The notes beneath the pieces are model-generated. The model saw only the letters and a list, made by a program, of their open reading frames with translations. It made no database searches and was not told where the DNA came from. Positions 47,118 to 56,304 of a DNA stretch of 64,000 nt are shown piece after piece (the stretch's first letter is position 1; each line of letters opens with the position of its first letter). The translations under genes were made by a program, and so were the position numbers. The DNA comes from Sinorhizobium sojae CCBAU 05684. GTDB taxonomy: Bacteria; Pseudomonadota; Alphaproteobacteria; Rhizobiales; Rhizobiaceae. The stretch covers positions 186,001-250,000 of the forward strand of contig NZ_CP023067.1 in the NCBI RefSeq assembly GCF_002288525.1. Reading direction: 5' to 3'.

Positions 47118-47621
47118 TGTTCATTTCCCGAGAGCGCATCCTCATGATGTCGCTTGTGCCCAGATGGTGCAGCATGCGCAGTGGCGCCCATTCGAGTCGA
47201 ATGGATACTGGACGCAAAGCAGGGCCGCAATTCTAAACTCTTGTGATTGAAAACCTGTTGGTTTGCCGCCCGAGCGAAATCGGATGCTGGCTGCAAAGAA
47301 CCGATCCCGAGACCGCCCCGCTGAATTTTAGCGAGTCCGATAACGAGCTGGCGCTGTTAACCTTCAAGCAAGGAATTAACCATAAACATGGTCCAACACG
47401 TCGGAATGGGACAGTCTCAGTTTCCCCTCAAGGCATGATGCCGCACCGCCGTACCGGTTCCGGTCCGGTATGCAAATCTTCACAGTTTACTTGCGGGATG
47501 GACGATCGCACACGCTCAGGATGCGCTGATCTCATCGATCGGGCGTGACCGGCCACGGTCCTTTGGCGGGCCACATCTTCCTTCAGGCAAGTTTCGAATA
47601 CGCATCAGGCCGGGGATCAGC
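47118..47621. promoter_or_regulatory. Upstream region of the che operon
   Basis: A 504-bp non-coding stretch, AT-richer around 47300-47400, before the che operon. It holds two TTAACC repeats 19 bp apart (about 47358 and 47377) around a CTTCAAGCAAGG dyad and a TACCGG/CCGGTA hairpin (47452-47470). The che promoter must be here; I cannot point to a convincing -10. Confidence 0.5.
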
Positions 47622-49226
47622 GTGAAGCAGGAAACGTCAGAACAGGCAAGAAAGGGCCAGGCGGGCAGCCTGCTCGATCGGCTTCGCTTCGCCGGCCTTG
47701 ACGAGAACGTCTGCACGCTTCTGCGCGATCACCGCCAGGCTCTTTCACCGCGCATCGAGCTTGCGCTGCGTGATCTTTTCCAGCGCCTGCAGACCCACCC
47801 GGACGCCGCCCGCCACTTCGATAGCGATCGCCAGCTCGACCGTCTGCACGACCTGCAATCCTCGCATTGGAACGTGTTGACCGACGCCCGTTTCGACGCG
47901 CTCTATGCCGAGCGCGTGAAGGTTCTGGCCGATACGGAAAGCCGAATGGGGCTTGATCCGCGTTGGCAGATTGCGAGCCACGCGGTTGTACTGGAACATC
48001 TGATCGTCGGCGCCATCGAGAGTGCCTGGCCCAGATCACTGCTTCCCCTCGGCAAGAGCCGCAGGAAAAAGCTTTGCGAACTGGTCGCCGCCCTTGTTCG
48101 CGCCGCATTCGTCGATACCGAGATCGCGGTTTCCCTGCGTTTCAATGCCTTGCGTCAGCAACACCAGCGCCAGCTGTCGGAGCAGCGCAAAAGCGATGAG
48201 ACCGAAGTGACCGGCCTTTTCCAGGATTTCCTTGGCGCTCTTGCCGATGGCGACCTTGCGGCCCGTCTCCCCGAAAGCGCGCCGGAGGCCTATCGTTCGA
48301 TCGGCACGGGCCTTAACGCGGCATTGGACCGGATCCAGGAGTCGCTGCTGGCGGTGGATAAGCGTGCCGCGGCGGCAGAGGCGCTGGCGCGGAGCCTGCG
48401 TGACCGGGCTGCCGAGTTCTCCGGCAAGGCCGGCGGCGAGGCCGAAGCGCTGTCCGGCCATGTCGCGCTGCTCGACAGCATGACCGAGCGCTTGCGCTCC
48501 GGGTCGATCCGCATCGGCGAGACCGAGGTTGCGGCGAGCGAGACACGGGTTGCGGTCGAGCGCAGCGGCGAGATTGCCGGCCAGGCGATTTCGGCCATGG
48601 CGGATATCGAGGCCTCGGCGGAGAAGATCGGACAGATCATCGGCGCCATCGACGAGATTGCCTTCCAGACCAATCTACTGGCCCTGAATGCAGGCATCGA
48701 GGCCGCCCGTGCCGGCGAAAGCGGGCGGGGCTTCGCGGTGGTGGCGCAGGAGGTTCGGGCTCTCGCCCAGCGCTCCGGCGAAGCGGCGCGCGAAATCAAG
48801 CACCTCGTCAGCGGCACGAAGGCACAGGTCGAAACCGGAGTCGAAATCGTCGGCCGCACGCAGGATGCAATCAGCAGCATTGTCGAACAGGTAACTTCCA
48901 TCAGTGCCGCGGTTTCCGGTGTCGCCCGGGACGCGGAGAACCAGGTGAGCGATCTCGCCGCCACGGCTTCCGAGATCGGCGGCATCTCGCAGGCGATGGG
49001 CCAGAGTGCGGCACTCGCAGGCGAGACGCTGGCGTCGTCGGACGATCTCCACAGCGTCATCCTGGAATTGGGCCGGACGGTTCGCCGCTTCCGTTTCGAG
49101 CGGCAGGCGGGATCGGCGGCGACCGCTTTCCCCCGTCCGCCCGCTCTGCCGCCGCAGGTCCGTGAAGACGACCCGGCAATGCTGTTCAGCGACGATACCG
49201 TCTGCGAGCGGCGGTTCGCCGGCTGA
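47622..49226 (+). CDS. icpA: Cytoplasmic chemoreceptor with globin-like sensor domain (IcpA)
   Basis: 534-aa soluble methyl-accepting-type transducer with no membrane segment, first gene of the che operon. The N-terminal about 170 residues follow the protoglobin/HemAT pattern (RMGLDPRW aligns with the RIGLxPKW of HemAT), but the proximal heme His position is E106. The central HAMP-like/linker stretch (about 195-225) is followed by the signalling hairpin [20 protein letters not shown] (near 345). The C-terminus lacks a clear CheR-binding pentapeptide. Start GTG 47622. It probably signals to CheA from the cytosol, possibly for energy or oxygen status. Confidence 0.9.
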   Translation: MKQETSEQARKGQAGSLLDRLRFAGLDENVCTLLRDHRQALSPRIELALRDLFQRLQTHPDAARHFDSDRQLDRLHDLQSSHWNVLTDARFDALYAERVKVLADTESRMGLDPRWQIASHAVVLEHLIVGAIESAWPRSLLPLGKSRRKKLCELVAALVRAAFVDTEIAVSLRFNALRQQHQRQLSEQRKSDETEVTGLFQDFLGALADGDLAARLPESAPEAYRSIGTGLNAALDRIQESLLAVDKRAAAAEALARSLRDRAAEFSGKAGGEAEALSGHVALLDSMTERLRSGSIRIGETEVAASETRVAVERSGEIAGQAISAMADIEASAEKIGQIIGAIDEIAFQTNLLALNAGIEAARAGESGRGFAVVAQEVRALAQRSGEAAREIKHLVSGTKAQVETGVEIVGRTQDAISSIVEQVTSISAAVSGVARDAENQVSDLAATASEIGGISQAMGQSAALAGETLASSDDLHSVILELGRTVRRFRFERQAGSAATAFPRPPALPPQVREDDPAMLFSDDTVCERRFAG

Positions 49227-49266
49227 AGAGGCTATTTTCAGGGGCAATTGGATTTCGAGGAACGAA

Positions 49267-49560
49267 ATGGCCAGGAAAAACACCGCAAGAAAAACGCTCA
49301 AGCTCGCTCCCGTGCTGGATTTGAACGAGGCGGCCGCGCTGCACGAAAAGCTCCTGGCGTTGAAGGGCGGCCCGGTCGAGATCGACGCTTCCGCTGTCGA
49401 GCGGATCGGAGCGCTTTGTGCGCAAGTGCTGATCGCCGGCGCAAGAAGCTGGAAAGAGGATCAGTCGTCCTTCACCTTTTCGCAGGTTTCGGATGCCTTC
49501 GTTAAAACGACACAGCTCATCGGGGTGGACATTGCGCCCCTGATGGCAAAGGAGATTTGA
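49267..49560 (+). CDS. cheS: CheS, STAS-domain partner of CheA
   Basis: 97-aa protein whose length and place (second gene of the che operon) match S. meliloti CheS. It has a single STAS-type fold: LDLNEAAALHEKLLALKGGP, VEIDASAVERIGALCAQVL and a C-terminal helix. In S. meliloti, CheS binds CheA and enhances its capture of CheY1-P, speeding signal termination. ATG 49267 follows GAGGAACGAA; an upstream in-frame reading from 49237 is not needed. It sits 3 bp before cheY1. Confidence 0.9.
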   Translation: MARKNTARKTLKLAPVLDLNEAAALHEKLLALKGGPVEIDASAVERIGALCAQVLIAGARSWKEDQSSFTFSQVSDAFVKTTQLIGVDIAPLMAKEI

Positions 49561-49563
49561 GAA

Positions 49564-49929
49564 ATGAAGAAGAGAGTTCTGACTGTCGATGACTCCCGGA
49601 CAATCCGGAACATGCTTCTTGTCACCCTCAACAATGCCGGGTTCGAAACGATCCAGGCGGAGGATGGCGTCGAGGGCCTGGAAGTGCTCGAAAGCGCCAA
49701 TCCGGACGTCATCGTTACCGACATCAACATGCCCCGCCTCGACGGATTCGGCTTCATCGAGGGCGTTCGCAAGAACGACCGCTATCGGGCCGTGCCGATA
49801 CTGGTGCTGACGACGGAAAGCGACGCCGAGAAGAAGAATCGCGCCCGGCAGGCAGGCGCCACCGGCTGGATCGTGAAGCCTTTCGACCCCACCAAGCTGA
49901 TCGATGCGATCGAACGTGTAACGGCCTGA
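49564..49929 (+). CDS. cheY1: Chemotaxis response regulator CheY1 (phosphate sink)
   Basis: Single-domain receiver, 121 aa. Acidic pair D9-D10, phosphorylation site D53 in VTDINMP, Thr in LTTES and the K in WIVKPFDP are all in place. In two-CheY rhizobia, CheY1 does not drive the motor but drains phosphate from CheY2-P through CheA. It starts 3 bp after cheS and ends 19 bp before cheA. The assignment as CheY1 relies on order and on better similarity of the other copy to CheY2. Confidence 0.92.
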   Translation: MKKRVLTVDDSRTIRNMLLVTLNNAGFETIQAEDGVEGLEVLESANPDVIVTDINMPRLDGFGFIEGVRKNDRYRAVPILVLTTESDAEKKNRARQAGATGWIVKPFDPTKLIDAIERVTA

Positions 49930-49948
49930 AGTCCGAGGGTAGCCTCCA

Positions 49949-52228
49949 ATGGATATGAACGAAATCAAAGAGATATTCTTCCAGGAATGCGAGGAGCAAC
50001 TCGCTGAACTGGAATCGGGTCTCCTTAAGCTCAACGACGGTGATCGCGATCCCGAAACGGTCAATGCCGTCTTTCGCGCAGTCCACTCCATCAAGGGCGG
50101 CGCGGGTGCGTTTGGGCTGGATGACCTCGTCTCGTTTGCACACGTTTTCGAGACGACGCTCGATTGCGTTCGATCCAACAGGCTGGAACCCACCCAGGAC
50201 GTGCTGAAAGTCATGCTCCGTTCGGCGGACGTGCTTTCGGACCTGACGAACGCCGCACGCGACGGCGGCAGCGTCGACGAGGCCCGCAGCCGCCAGCTGA
50301 TCAACGAACTCGAGGCGCTGGCGAATGGCGAGCTGCCGCAGCCGGCGGCCGAAGCCGTCAAGGCGGCGCCCGTCGCGGAGGTGCCGCGGCCCACCATGAA
50401 CGAGGAAGGCTTCCAGCCGGTTGCCTTCAACTTCGATGAGTTCGAATCGAGTGAGGCGCCGACGATTGAGCCATCCACTTTCGAGATCGTCTTCAAGCCG
50501 AAGTCGGAGCTCTATTCGAAGGGCAATGATGCGACGCTGCTTCTTCGTGACCTTTCGCGCCTCGGCGAGATGAGCATCCATTGCGACATGGACGAGTTGC
50601 CGGCGCTTGATGGCATGAACCCCGAAGCGGCCTATTTCAGCTGGAAGATTTCGCTGAAGACGGACAAGGGCGAAGACGCGATCCGCACCGTGTTCGAATT
50701 CGCCGAATGGGACTGCGACCTCGATGTAACGCTCGCTGACGAGTCCGCCGGAGCGCGCGAAGAGCTGCCGATGCACCCGGTTCCTTTCGATCTGTCGCTG
50801 CTCGACGAGGATGCGCCGCTCACGCCGGCCGAAGACGAAGACCAGAGCGCGGAGCAGCAACACGAGCTGCGCGATGCAGCTATTTCGGCTGCTGCGACCG
50901 CGAACAAGGTGGTGCAGATGGCGCAGACCGCCGCGCGTGCGCCCGCCGAGACCGCGAAGAGCGCGGCACCCGCGCCCGTTTCTGCCGCACAGGCGGCAAG
51001 CCAGCAGACTGCCTCGGCCGCCACGCCGACGATCCGAGTGGATCTCGATCGCGTCGATCGCCTCATCAACCTCGTCGGCGAACTCGTGATCAACCAGGCG
51101 ATGTTGTCGCAAAGCGTCATCGAGAACGACACCAATGGCACGTCCTCGATCAATATGGGCCTCGAGGAGCTGCAACAGCTCACCCGCGAGATCCAGGACA
51201 GCGTCATGGCGATCCGCGCCCAGCCGGTAAAGCCGGTCTTCCAGCGCATGTCCCGCATCGTCCGCGAAATCGCCGACATGACCGGCAAGTCCGTGCGCCT
51301 CGTGACAGAGGGCGAAAACACGGAAGTGGACAAGACGGTCATCGACAAGCTGGCCGAGCCGCTGACGCACATGATCCGCAACGCCGTCGACCACGGCCTC
51401 GAAACGCCCGAGAAGCGCGTCGCCGCGGGCAAGACCCCGGAAGGCACGGTGCGGCTTACGGCGAAGCATCGCTCCGGCCGTATCGTCATCGAGCTTGCCG
51501 ACGACGGTGCCGGCATCAATCGCGAGAAGGTGCGTCAGAAGGCGATCGACAATGATTTGATCGCCGCTGATGCCAATCTCTCGGACGAGGAAGTCGACAA
51601 CCTCATCTTCCATGCGGGCTTTTCGACCGCCGACAAGATTTCCGACATCTCCGGCCGCGGCGTCGGCATGGATGTCGTCAAGCGCTCGATTCAGGCGCTC
51701 GGCGGCCGCATCAACATCTCCTCGAGGCCGGGGCAGGGCTCGACCTTCACGATGAGCCTGCCGCTGACGCTCGCCGTGCTGGACGGCATGGTGGTGACCG
51801 TCGCCAACCAGACCCTCGTGGTGCCGCTGACCGCCATCGTCGAAACGCTCCAGCCGGAAGCCTCCGCCATCCACAGCTTCGGCGCAAGCCAGCGCCTGAT
51901 CTCGATCCGCAATTCCTTTTGCCCGCTGGTCGATGTCGGCCGGATTCTGAACTTCCGCGCCACGCAGGCCAACCCGGTCGAAGGCGTGGCCCTGCTGGTC
52001 GAGTCCGAAGGCGGGGGGCAGCGCGCCCTCATGGTGGATGCAATCCAGGGACAGCGCCAGGTCGTCATCAAGAGCCTCGAGGCAAACTACACCCATGTTC
52101 CGGGCATTGCGGCGGCGACTATTCTCGGCGACGGGCGCGTGGCGCTCATCCTCGACGTCGACGCCATCGTTTCTGCATCGCGCGGACAGTCCCTCAAACC
52201 TGAAATGACCCTTGCTGCAGCCGGATGA
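49949..52228 (+). CDS. cheA: Chemotaxis histidine kinase CheA
   Basis: 759-aa kinase that autophosphorylates and passes phosphate to CheY1, CheY2 and CheB. Domains in order: P1 with H46 in RAVHSIKGG; a P2-like response-regulator-docking domain (about 170-265); an Ala/Pro-rich linker; P3 dimerisation (from [15 protein letters not shown] near 370); P4 ATPase with N box [12 protein letters not shown] (near 474), G1 ADDGAGI and G2 GRGVGMDVV; and P5 CheW-like (about 625-755). All catalytic motifs are intact. The stop overlaps cheW by 4 bp. Confidence 0.97.
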   Translation: MDMNEIKEIFFQECEEQLAELESGLLKLNDGDRDPETVNAVFRAVHSIKGGAGAFGLDDLVSFAHVFETTLDCVRSNRLEPTQDVLKVMLRSADVLSDLTNAARDGGSVDEARSRQLINELEALANGELPQPAAEAVKAAPVAEVPRPTMNEEGFQPVAFNFDEFESSEAPTIEPSTFEIVFKPKSELYSKGNDATLLLRDLSRLGEMSIHCDMDELPALDGMNPEAAYFSWKISLKTDKGEDAIRTVFEFAEWDCDLDVTLADESAGAREELPMHPVPFDLSLLDEDAPLTPAEDEDQSAEQQHELRDAAISAAATANKVVQMAQTAARAPAETAKSAAPAPVSAAQAASQQTASAATPTIRVDLDRVDRLINLVGELVINQAMLSQSVIENDTNGTSSINMGLEELQQLTREIQDSVMAIRAQPVKPVFQRMSRIVREIADMTGKSVRLVTEGENTEVDKTVIDKLAEPLTHMIRNAVDHGLETPEKRVAAGKTPEGTVRLTAKHRSGRIVIELADDGAGINREKVRQKAIDNDLIAADANLSDEEVDNLIFHAGFSTADKISDISGRGVGMDVVKRSIQALGGRINISSRPGQGSTFTMSLPLTLAVLDGMVVTVANQTLVVPLTAIVETLQPEASAIHSFGASQRLISIRNSFCPLVDVGRILNFRATQANPVEGVALLVESEGGGQRALMVDAIQGQRQVVIKSLEANYTHVPGIAAATILGDGRVALILDVDAIVSASRGQSLKPEMTLAAAG

Positions 52229-52701
52229 CAGTCATGACCTATGCCGCAAAAAATCTGACCACTGGCGGACGGGAGCTGATCGCTTTCCGCGTCGGCGACC
52301 AGGAATTCTGCGTCAACATCATGTCGGTTCGCGAAATACGCGGCTGGACGCCCGCGACGCCGATGCCGCATGCGCCGCCCTACATGCTGGGCGTCATCAA
52401 TCTGCGTGGGGCGGTGCTGCCGATCATCGATTTCTCGGCCCGGCTCGGCATGAAGGCGGCCGAGCCGACGGTGAGGCATGTGATCATCGTAGCCCAAGTG
52501 AACACCAGGGTGGTGGGACTGCTGGTCGACGCCGTTTCCGATATCCTCACGGTCGCCGATTCCGATATCCAGCCCACGCCCGAGATCGCTTCCGACTTCG
52601 AAAGAAGCTTTGCCCGCGGAGTGCTGGCGATCGAGGGGCGCATGATCTGCCTGGTCGAACTCGATTCGGTCTTCCCGAATGAGGAAAGGGAAGCGGCATG
52701 A
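52225..52701 (+). CDS. cheW: Chemotaxis coupling protein CheW
   Basis: 158-aa adaptor joining CheA to chemoreceptors in the polar array. CheW fold motifs: [33 protein letters not shown] and [12 protein letters not shown]. The ATG overlaps the cheA stop (ATGA), and its stop overlaps the cheR start, giving continuous translational coupling through the operon. Confidence 0.96.
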   Translation: MTVMTYAAKNLTTGGRELIAFRVGDQEFCVNIMSVREIRGWTPATPMPHAPPYMLGVINLRGAVLPIIDFSARLGMKAAEPTVRHVIIVAQVNTRVVGLLVDAVSDILTVADSDIQPTPEIASDFERSFARGVLAIEGRMICLVELDSVFPNEEREAA

Positions 52702-53606
52702 ATTTTCAGGCCACGCTCGAGCCGAAGCTCTCGCCGGACGAATGTCTCGCAAGCGGCGAATATCCGCTGACCCGTCGAGACCTCAACGAGATCGCGGCGA
52801 TGATCTATGCGGATGCCGGCATCTATCTCAATGAGACCAAGGCGTCGCTCGTCTATTCTCGGCTGTCGAAGCATATCCGCAGCCTGGGGCTCAAAGGCTT
52901 CCGCGATTATTGCCAACTCGTCGCCTCGCCGGCGGGCGCGCCGGCGCGCCGCGACATGCTCTCGCACCTGACAACCAACTTCACCCGCTTCTTCCGCGAG
53001 AACCATCACTTCGAGCATCTGAAGACGGAGGTCTTGCCGGATCTAGTCGCGCGGGCAAAGCAGGGCGGCCGCGTGCGCATCTGGTCGGCGGCCTGTTCGG
53101 ACGGGCAGGAGCCCTACTCGATCGCGCTCACGGTGCTGTCGTTGCTCCCAAATGCGGCGGACTACGACTTCCGCATCCTCGCGACCGACATCGATCCGAA
53201 GATCCTCGCGCTCGCCCGGGCCGGGTGCTACGACGCGACGGCCCTGGAGACGGTCAGCCCCGCCATGCGCAAGCAATGGTTCAAGGAGGTCGAAGTTGGC
53301 GGCCGGTCCAAGTGGCAGATCGACGACCGCGTCAAGCGGCTGATCACCTTCAACGAGCTCAACCTTATGGCGCAATGGCCGCTCAAAGGGCCGTTCGACG
53401 TGATCTTCTGCCGCAACGTCGTGATTTATTTCGACGAGCCGACGCAGATGAAGATCTGGTCGCGCTTCGCCAGCGTGCTCGACAGTGGAGGGCATCTCTA
53501 CATCGGCCATTCGGAGCGCGTGTCCGGGGATGCCAAGGCGCTCTTCGACAATATCGGCGTCACCACCTATCGGCATACCGGAAAGTTCCATGGAGGTCGG
53601 TCATGA
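52698..53606 (+). CDS. cheR: Chemoreceptor methyltransferase CheR
   Basis: SAM-dependent methyltransferase adding methyl groups to receptor glutamates for adaptation, 302 aa. Signatures: [15 protein letters not shown] (CheR N-domain junction), SAM-binding [16 protein letters not shown], and [10 protein letters not shown]. Overlaps cheW and cheB by 4 bp each. It acts opposite to CheB. In S. meliloti it also contacts CheT. Confidence 0.96.
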   Translation: MNFQATLEPKLSPDECLASGEYPLTRRDLNEIAAMIYADAGIYLNETKASLVYSRLSKHIRSLGLKGFRDYCQLVASPAGAPARRDMLSHLTTNFTRFFRENHHFEHLKTEVLPDLVARAKQGGRVRIWSAACSDGQEPYSIALTVLSLLPNAADYDFRILATDIDPKILALARAGCYDATALETVSPAMRKQWFKEVEVGGRSKWQIDDRVKRLITFNELNLMAQWPLKGPFDVIFCRNVVIYFDEPTQMKIWSRFASVLDSGGHLYIGHSERVSGDAKALFDNIGVTTYRHTGKFHGGRS

Positions 53607-54652
53607 CCGCGCCCGCCCGTGTTCTCGTGGTCGACGACTCGCCCACCATGCGTGGCCTGATCTCGGCCGTGCTCAATGCCGATCCGGAGGTGAGGGTGGT
53701 CGGCCAGGCGGCGGATGCGTTCGAGGCGCGCCAGGCCATCAAGCAACTCGATCCCGATGTGGTCACCCTCGATATCGAGATGCCGAACATGAACGGCCTC
53801 GAGTTCCTCGACAAGATCATGCGGCTCAGGCCAATGCCGGTCATCATGGTATCGACGCTGACGCATAAGGGTGCGGAGGCGACGATCGCCGCCCTCGAAA
53901 TCGGCGCTTTCGATTGTGTCGGCAAACCGCACGCCGGCGATCCGAATCCGTTCGGCGGGCTGGTCGACAAGGTGAAGGCGGCCGCGCGCTCGCAGCGCAA
54001 GGCGATGATCACCACGAACCGCACGACAATGCCGGCCGTCAGCGCCGCTTCCGAATACCGGGCGGGTCGCAAGATCATTGCCATCGGTGCCTCGACGGGG
54101 GGGGTGGAGGCATTGATCGCGGTGCTGCAGAAGTTTCCGCCCAGGTGCCCGCCGACGATGATCACCCAGCACATGCCGCACACCTTCACAAAGAGCTTTG
54201 CCGAACGGCTGAACAGGCTCTGTGCACCGACCGTCGAGGAGGCGACCGACGGCGCCCGGCTGGAAGTCGGCAAGATCTACCTGGCTCCCGGCGGCGAAAA
54301 GCACCTGCAAGTCGCGAACGCCGTTCAGCCATGCTGCCGGCTGGTCGACCGCGAGCCTGTCAACGGCCATCGCCCGTCGGTCGACGTGCTTTTCGATTCG
54401 GTCGCCGAATTGGCGGGGCGCAATGCAATCGGAGTCATCTTGACCGGCATGGGCCGCGATGGCGCAGCCGGTCTCCTGAAAATGCGGCACGCTGGTGCAC
54501 GCACCTTCGGACAGAACGAAAAAACCTGTGTCGTCTACGGCATGCCGAGAGTTGCCTATGAATTGGGCGCTGTCGAAACGCAGCTCCCCCTCGGATCGAT
54601 CGGGGAGGAGATACTCAAAGCGGCAGCAGCCCGGAAAGAAGGAACCGAATAA
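53603..54652 (+). CDS. cheB: Chemotaxis protein-glutamate methylesterase CheB
   Basis: 349-aa methylesterase/deamidase removing receptor methyl groups when phosphorylated by CheA. The N-terminal receiver has D57 in VTLDIEMP. The C-terminal esterase domain has the catalytic Ser in IGASTGG, His in TQHMPHTFT and Asp in [14 protein letters not shown] 53603 overlaps the cheR stop, and its TAA stop shares one base with the cheY2 ATG. Confidence 0.96.
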   Translation: MTAPARVLVVDDSPTMRGLISAVLNADPEVRVVGQAADAFEARQAIKQLDPDVVTLDIEMPNMNGLEFLDKIMRLRPMPVIMVSTLTHKGAEATIAALEIGAFDCVGKPHAGDPNPFGGLVDKVKAAARSQRKAMITTNRTTMPAVSAASEYRAGRKIIAIGASTGGVEALIAVLQKFPPRCPPTMITQHMPHTFTKSFAERLNRLCAPTVEEATDGARLEVGKIYLAPGGEKHLQVANAVQPCCRLVDREPVNGHRPSVDVLFDSVAELAGRNAIGVILTGMGRDGAAGLLKMRHAGARTFGQNEKTCVVYGMPRVAYELGAVETQLPLGSIGEEILKAAAARKEGTE

Positions 54653-55041
54653 TGTCCATCGCCGAAAAAATAAAAGTTCTGATCGTCGACGATCAGGTGA
54701 CGAGTCGTCTGCTGCTCGGGGATGCCTTGCAGCAGTTGGGCTTCAAGCAGATCACAGCCGCCGGTGACGGGGAACAGGGCATGAAGATCATGGCCCAGAA
54801 CCCGCACCATCTGGTCATCTCGGACTTCAACATGCCCAAGATGGACGGCCTAGGCCTGCTGCAGGCGGTGCGATCGAACCCGACCACCAAGAAGGCCGCC
54901 TTCATCATCCTCACGGCACAGGGCGACCGGGCATTGGTTCAGAAGGCGGCGGCGCTCGGTGCCAACAACGTGCTGGCGAAGCCCTTCACGATCGAAAAGA
55001 TGAAGGCCGCGATCGAAGCCGTGTTCGGGGCGCTGAAATGA
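54652..55041 (+). CDS. cheY2: Chemotaxis response regulator CheY2 (motor-binding)
   Basis: 129-aa receiver protein; D58 in VISDFNMP is the phosphorylation site, with acidic D13-D14, T in ILTAQ and K in LAKPFTIEK. In S. meliloti CheY2-P is the form that slows flagellar rotation. It lies directly after cheB and overlaps cheD by 4 bp. No CheZ phosphatase is encoded, consistent with use of CheY1 as a phosphate sink. Confidence 0.95.
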   Translation: MSIAEKIKVLIVDDQVTSRLLLGDALQQLGFKQITAAGDGEQGMKIMAQNPHHLVISDFNMPKMDGLGLLQAVRSNPTTKKAAFIILTAQGDRALVQKAAALGANNVLAKPFTIEKMKAAIEAVFGALK

Positions 55042-55592
55042 CAACGGAGGCTGCCGGCAGGCGTGTGCACGTCATTCAAGGCGAGTTCAAGGTTGTCAAC
55101 GATCCGGATATCGTTCTCTCGACCATTCTCGGCTCCTGTGTGGCGGCTTGCATGCGCGATCCGGTGGCCGGAGTCGGCGGCATGAATCACTTCCTGCTGC
55201 CGGGATCCGCGAGTTCGGCGGCATCGAGCGGCGATGCCACACGCTATGGCGTGCATCTGATGGAGCTCCTCATCAACGGTCTCTTGAAACAGGGCGCGCG
55301 TCGCGATCGCCTCGAGGCAAAGATCTTCGGCGGCGCGAAGACGATTGCGCGCTTCTCGAATGTCGGCGAGCAGAACGCCGCTTTCGCACGCCAGTTCCTG
55401 GTTGACGAAGGGATCCGCGTCGTCGGCGAAAGCACGGGCGGCGAACATGGGCGCAAGCTCGAATATTGGCCGGTGACCGGCCGCGCCCGCCAATATGCCT
55501 TGACCGGTGTGGAAGCCCAGCGGGCGATCCAGCTCGACCAAAAACCCGCGCCCGCGCCGAAACCGGCGGAAAACTCGATCGAGTTCTTCTAA
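55038..55592 (+). CDS. cheD: Chemoreceptor glutamine deamidase CheD
   Basis: 184-aa enzyme deamidating receptor glutamines. Catalytic C34 in ILGSCVAAC and H51 in [11 protein letters not shown], plus Thr in GGAKTIARF, are present. The C-terminal about 25 residues (Pro/Ala/Lys-rich, ending SIEFF) extend past the core. The ATG overlaps the cheY2 stop. It belongs to the adaptation set with CheR and CheB. Confidence 0.94.
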   Translation: MTTEAAGRRVHVIQGEFKVVNDPDIVLSTILGSCVAACMRDPVAGVGGMNHFLLPGSASSAASSGDATRYGVHLMELLINGLLKQGARRDRLEAKIFGGAKTIARFSNVGEQNAAFARQFLVDEGIRVVGESTGGEHGRKLEYWPVTGRARQYALTGVEAQRAIQLDQKPAPAPKPAENSIEFF

Positions 55593-55636
55593 AGGGCGGC
55601 TAAGCACCAGATTTCGACAACCACGTGAGATACGAC

Positions 55637-56023
55637 ATGCAGACCAATTGCCAGAGCCATACACCTCACGCGGAAGAAGCGTTGCCGGAAGTGCTGATGC
55701 GAATCGTCACGGAGCTCCACGACGTCGCCTATCTCATCGAGCGCATCGAACCCCAGCTTCTGGACAGTACGACCGGCGGTGCGGATGTCGACAGGATGAT
55801 GGTATTCCAGGGCATCGACCTGGCGGTCCAGAAGACACGCGGCCTCGCTGAATTCATCGACACGATCACTGCCTCCATCCCCGACAGCTGGTTGGTGGAT
55901 GTCAGCACGGCCGTCAATCTCGTCAAGCTGGCGGACATGAAGAAAGCCCTCGGAAACGGCACTCTTCGCCACGGCCACTCGCAGCCGCTAACGAAAGCTT
56001 CGGGTGATTTCGAGGCATTCTGA
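55637..56023 (+). CDS. cheT: CheT, terminal gene of the che operon
   Basis: 128-aa mostly helical protein of the type found only at the end of rhizobial che operons; in S. meliloti CheT has been linked to signal termination and adaptation through CheR. LMRIVTELHDVAYLIERIEP and VFQGIDLAVQKTRGLAEFID suggest a helical bundle. A CheZ-like D/Q catalytic loop is not evident. ATG 55637 is preferred; GTG 55625 is an in-frame alternative. It begins 44 bp after cheD. Confidence 0.82.
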   Translation: MQTNCQSHTPHAEEALPEVLMRIVTELHDVAYLIERIEPQLLDSTTGGADVDRMMVFQGIDLAVQKTRGLAEFIDTITASIPDSWLVDVSTAVNLVKLADMKKALGNGTLRHGHSQPLTKASGDFEAF

Positions 56024-56136
56024 TGCGGTGACCCGTTCCGGGAGGCCCTCTCCCTCAGCCGCACGCTCGTTGAAGCTCCGCGGACGGGCATTCTGCGTTC
56101 GCCCTCCGACGAATCGGCCCCTTTCTGAACCTTCGT

Positions 56137-56156
56137 CAAGTTCGCGCAAGTTTCGC
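56137..56156 (+). promoter_or_regulatory. Tandem decamer repeat upstream of fliF
   Basis: CAAGTTCGCG and CAAGTTTCGC follow head to tail with 10-bp spacing, about 150 bp before fliF. OmpR-type regulators such as Rem bind repeats of this period, so this may be an activator site. Confidence 0.35.
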
Positions 56157-56304
56157 TGCCTAGCTTCGCTTCCGGGGCTGGTAGATTCGCGTGTATCGAA
56201 TGTCGGCGATCAAGCCGATACCCAGCAAACCCGAATGTTGGATCTGCGCATGGCGACGTCGATCATAGGCGAGGCTGTCATGCGATACTGGGTGCGGAAA
56301 CAGA

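Noticed and set aside
49754..52096. 780-codon open frame antisense to cheA
   Set aside because: It mirrors the codon pattern of cheA in GC-rich DNA, is His/Arg/Asp-rich, has no family motif and no ribosome-binding site, while cheA has all its domains.
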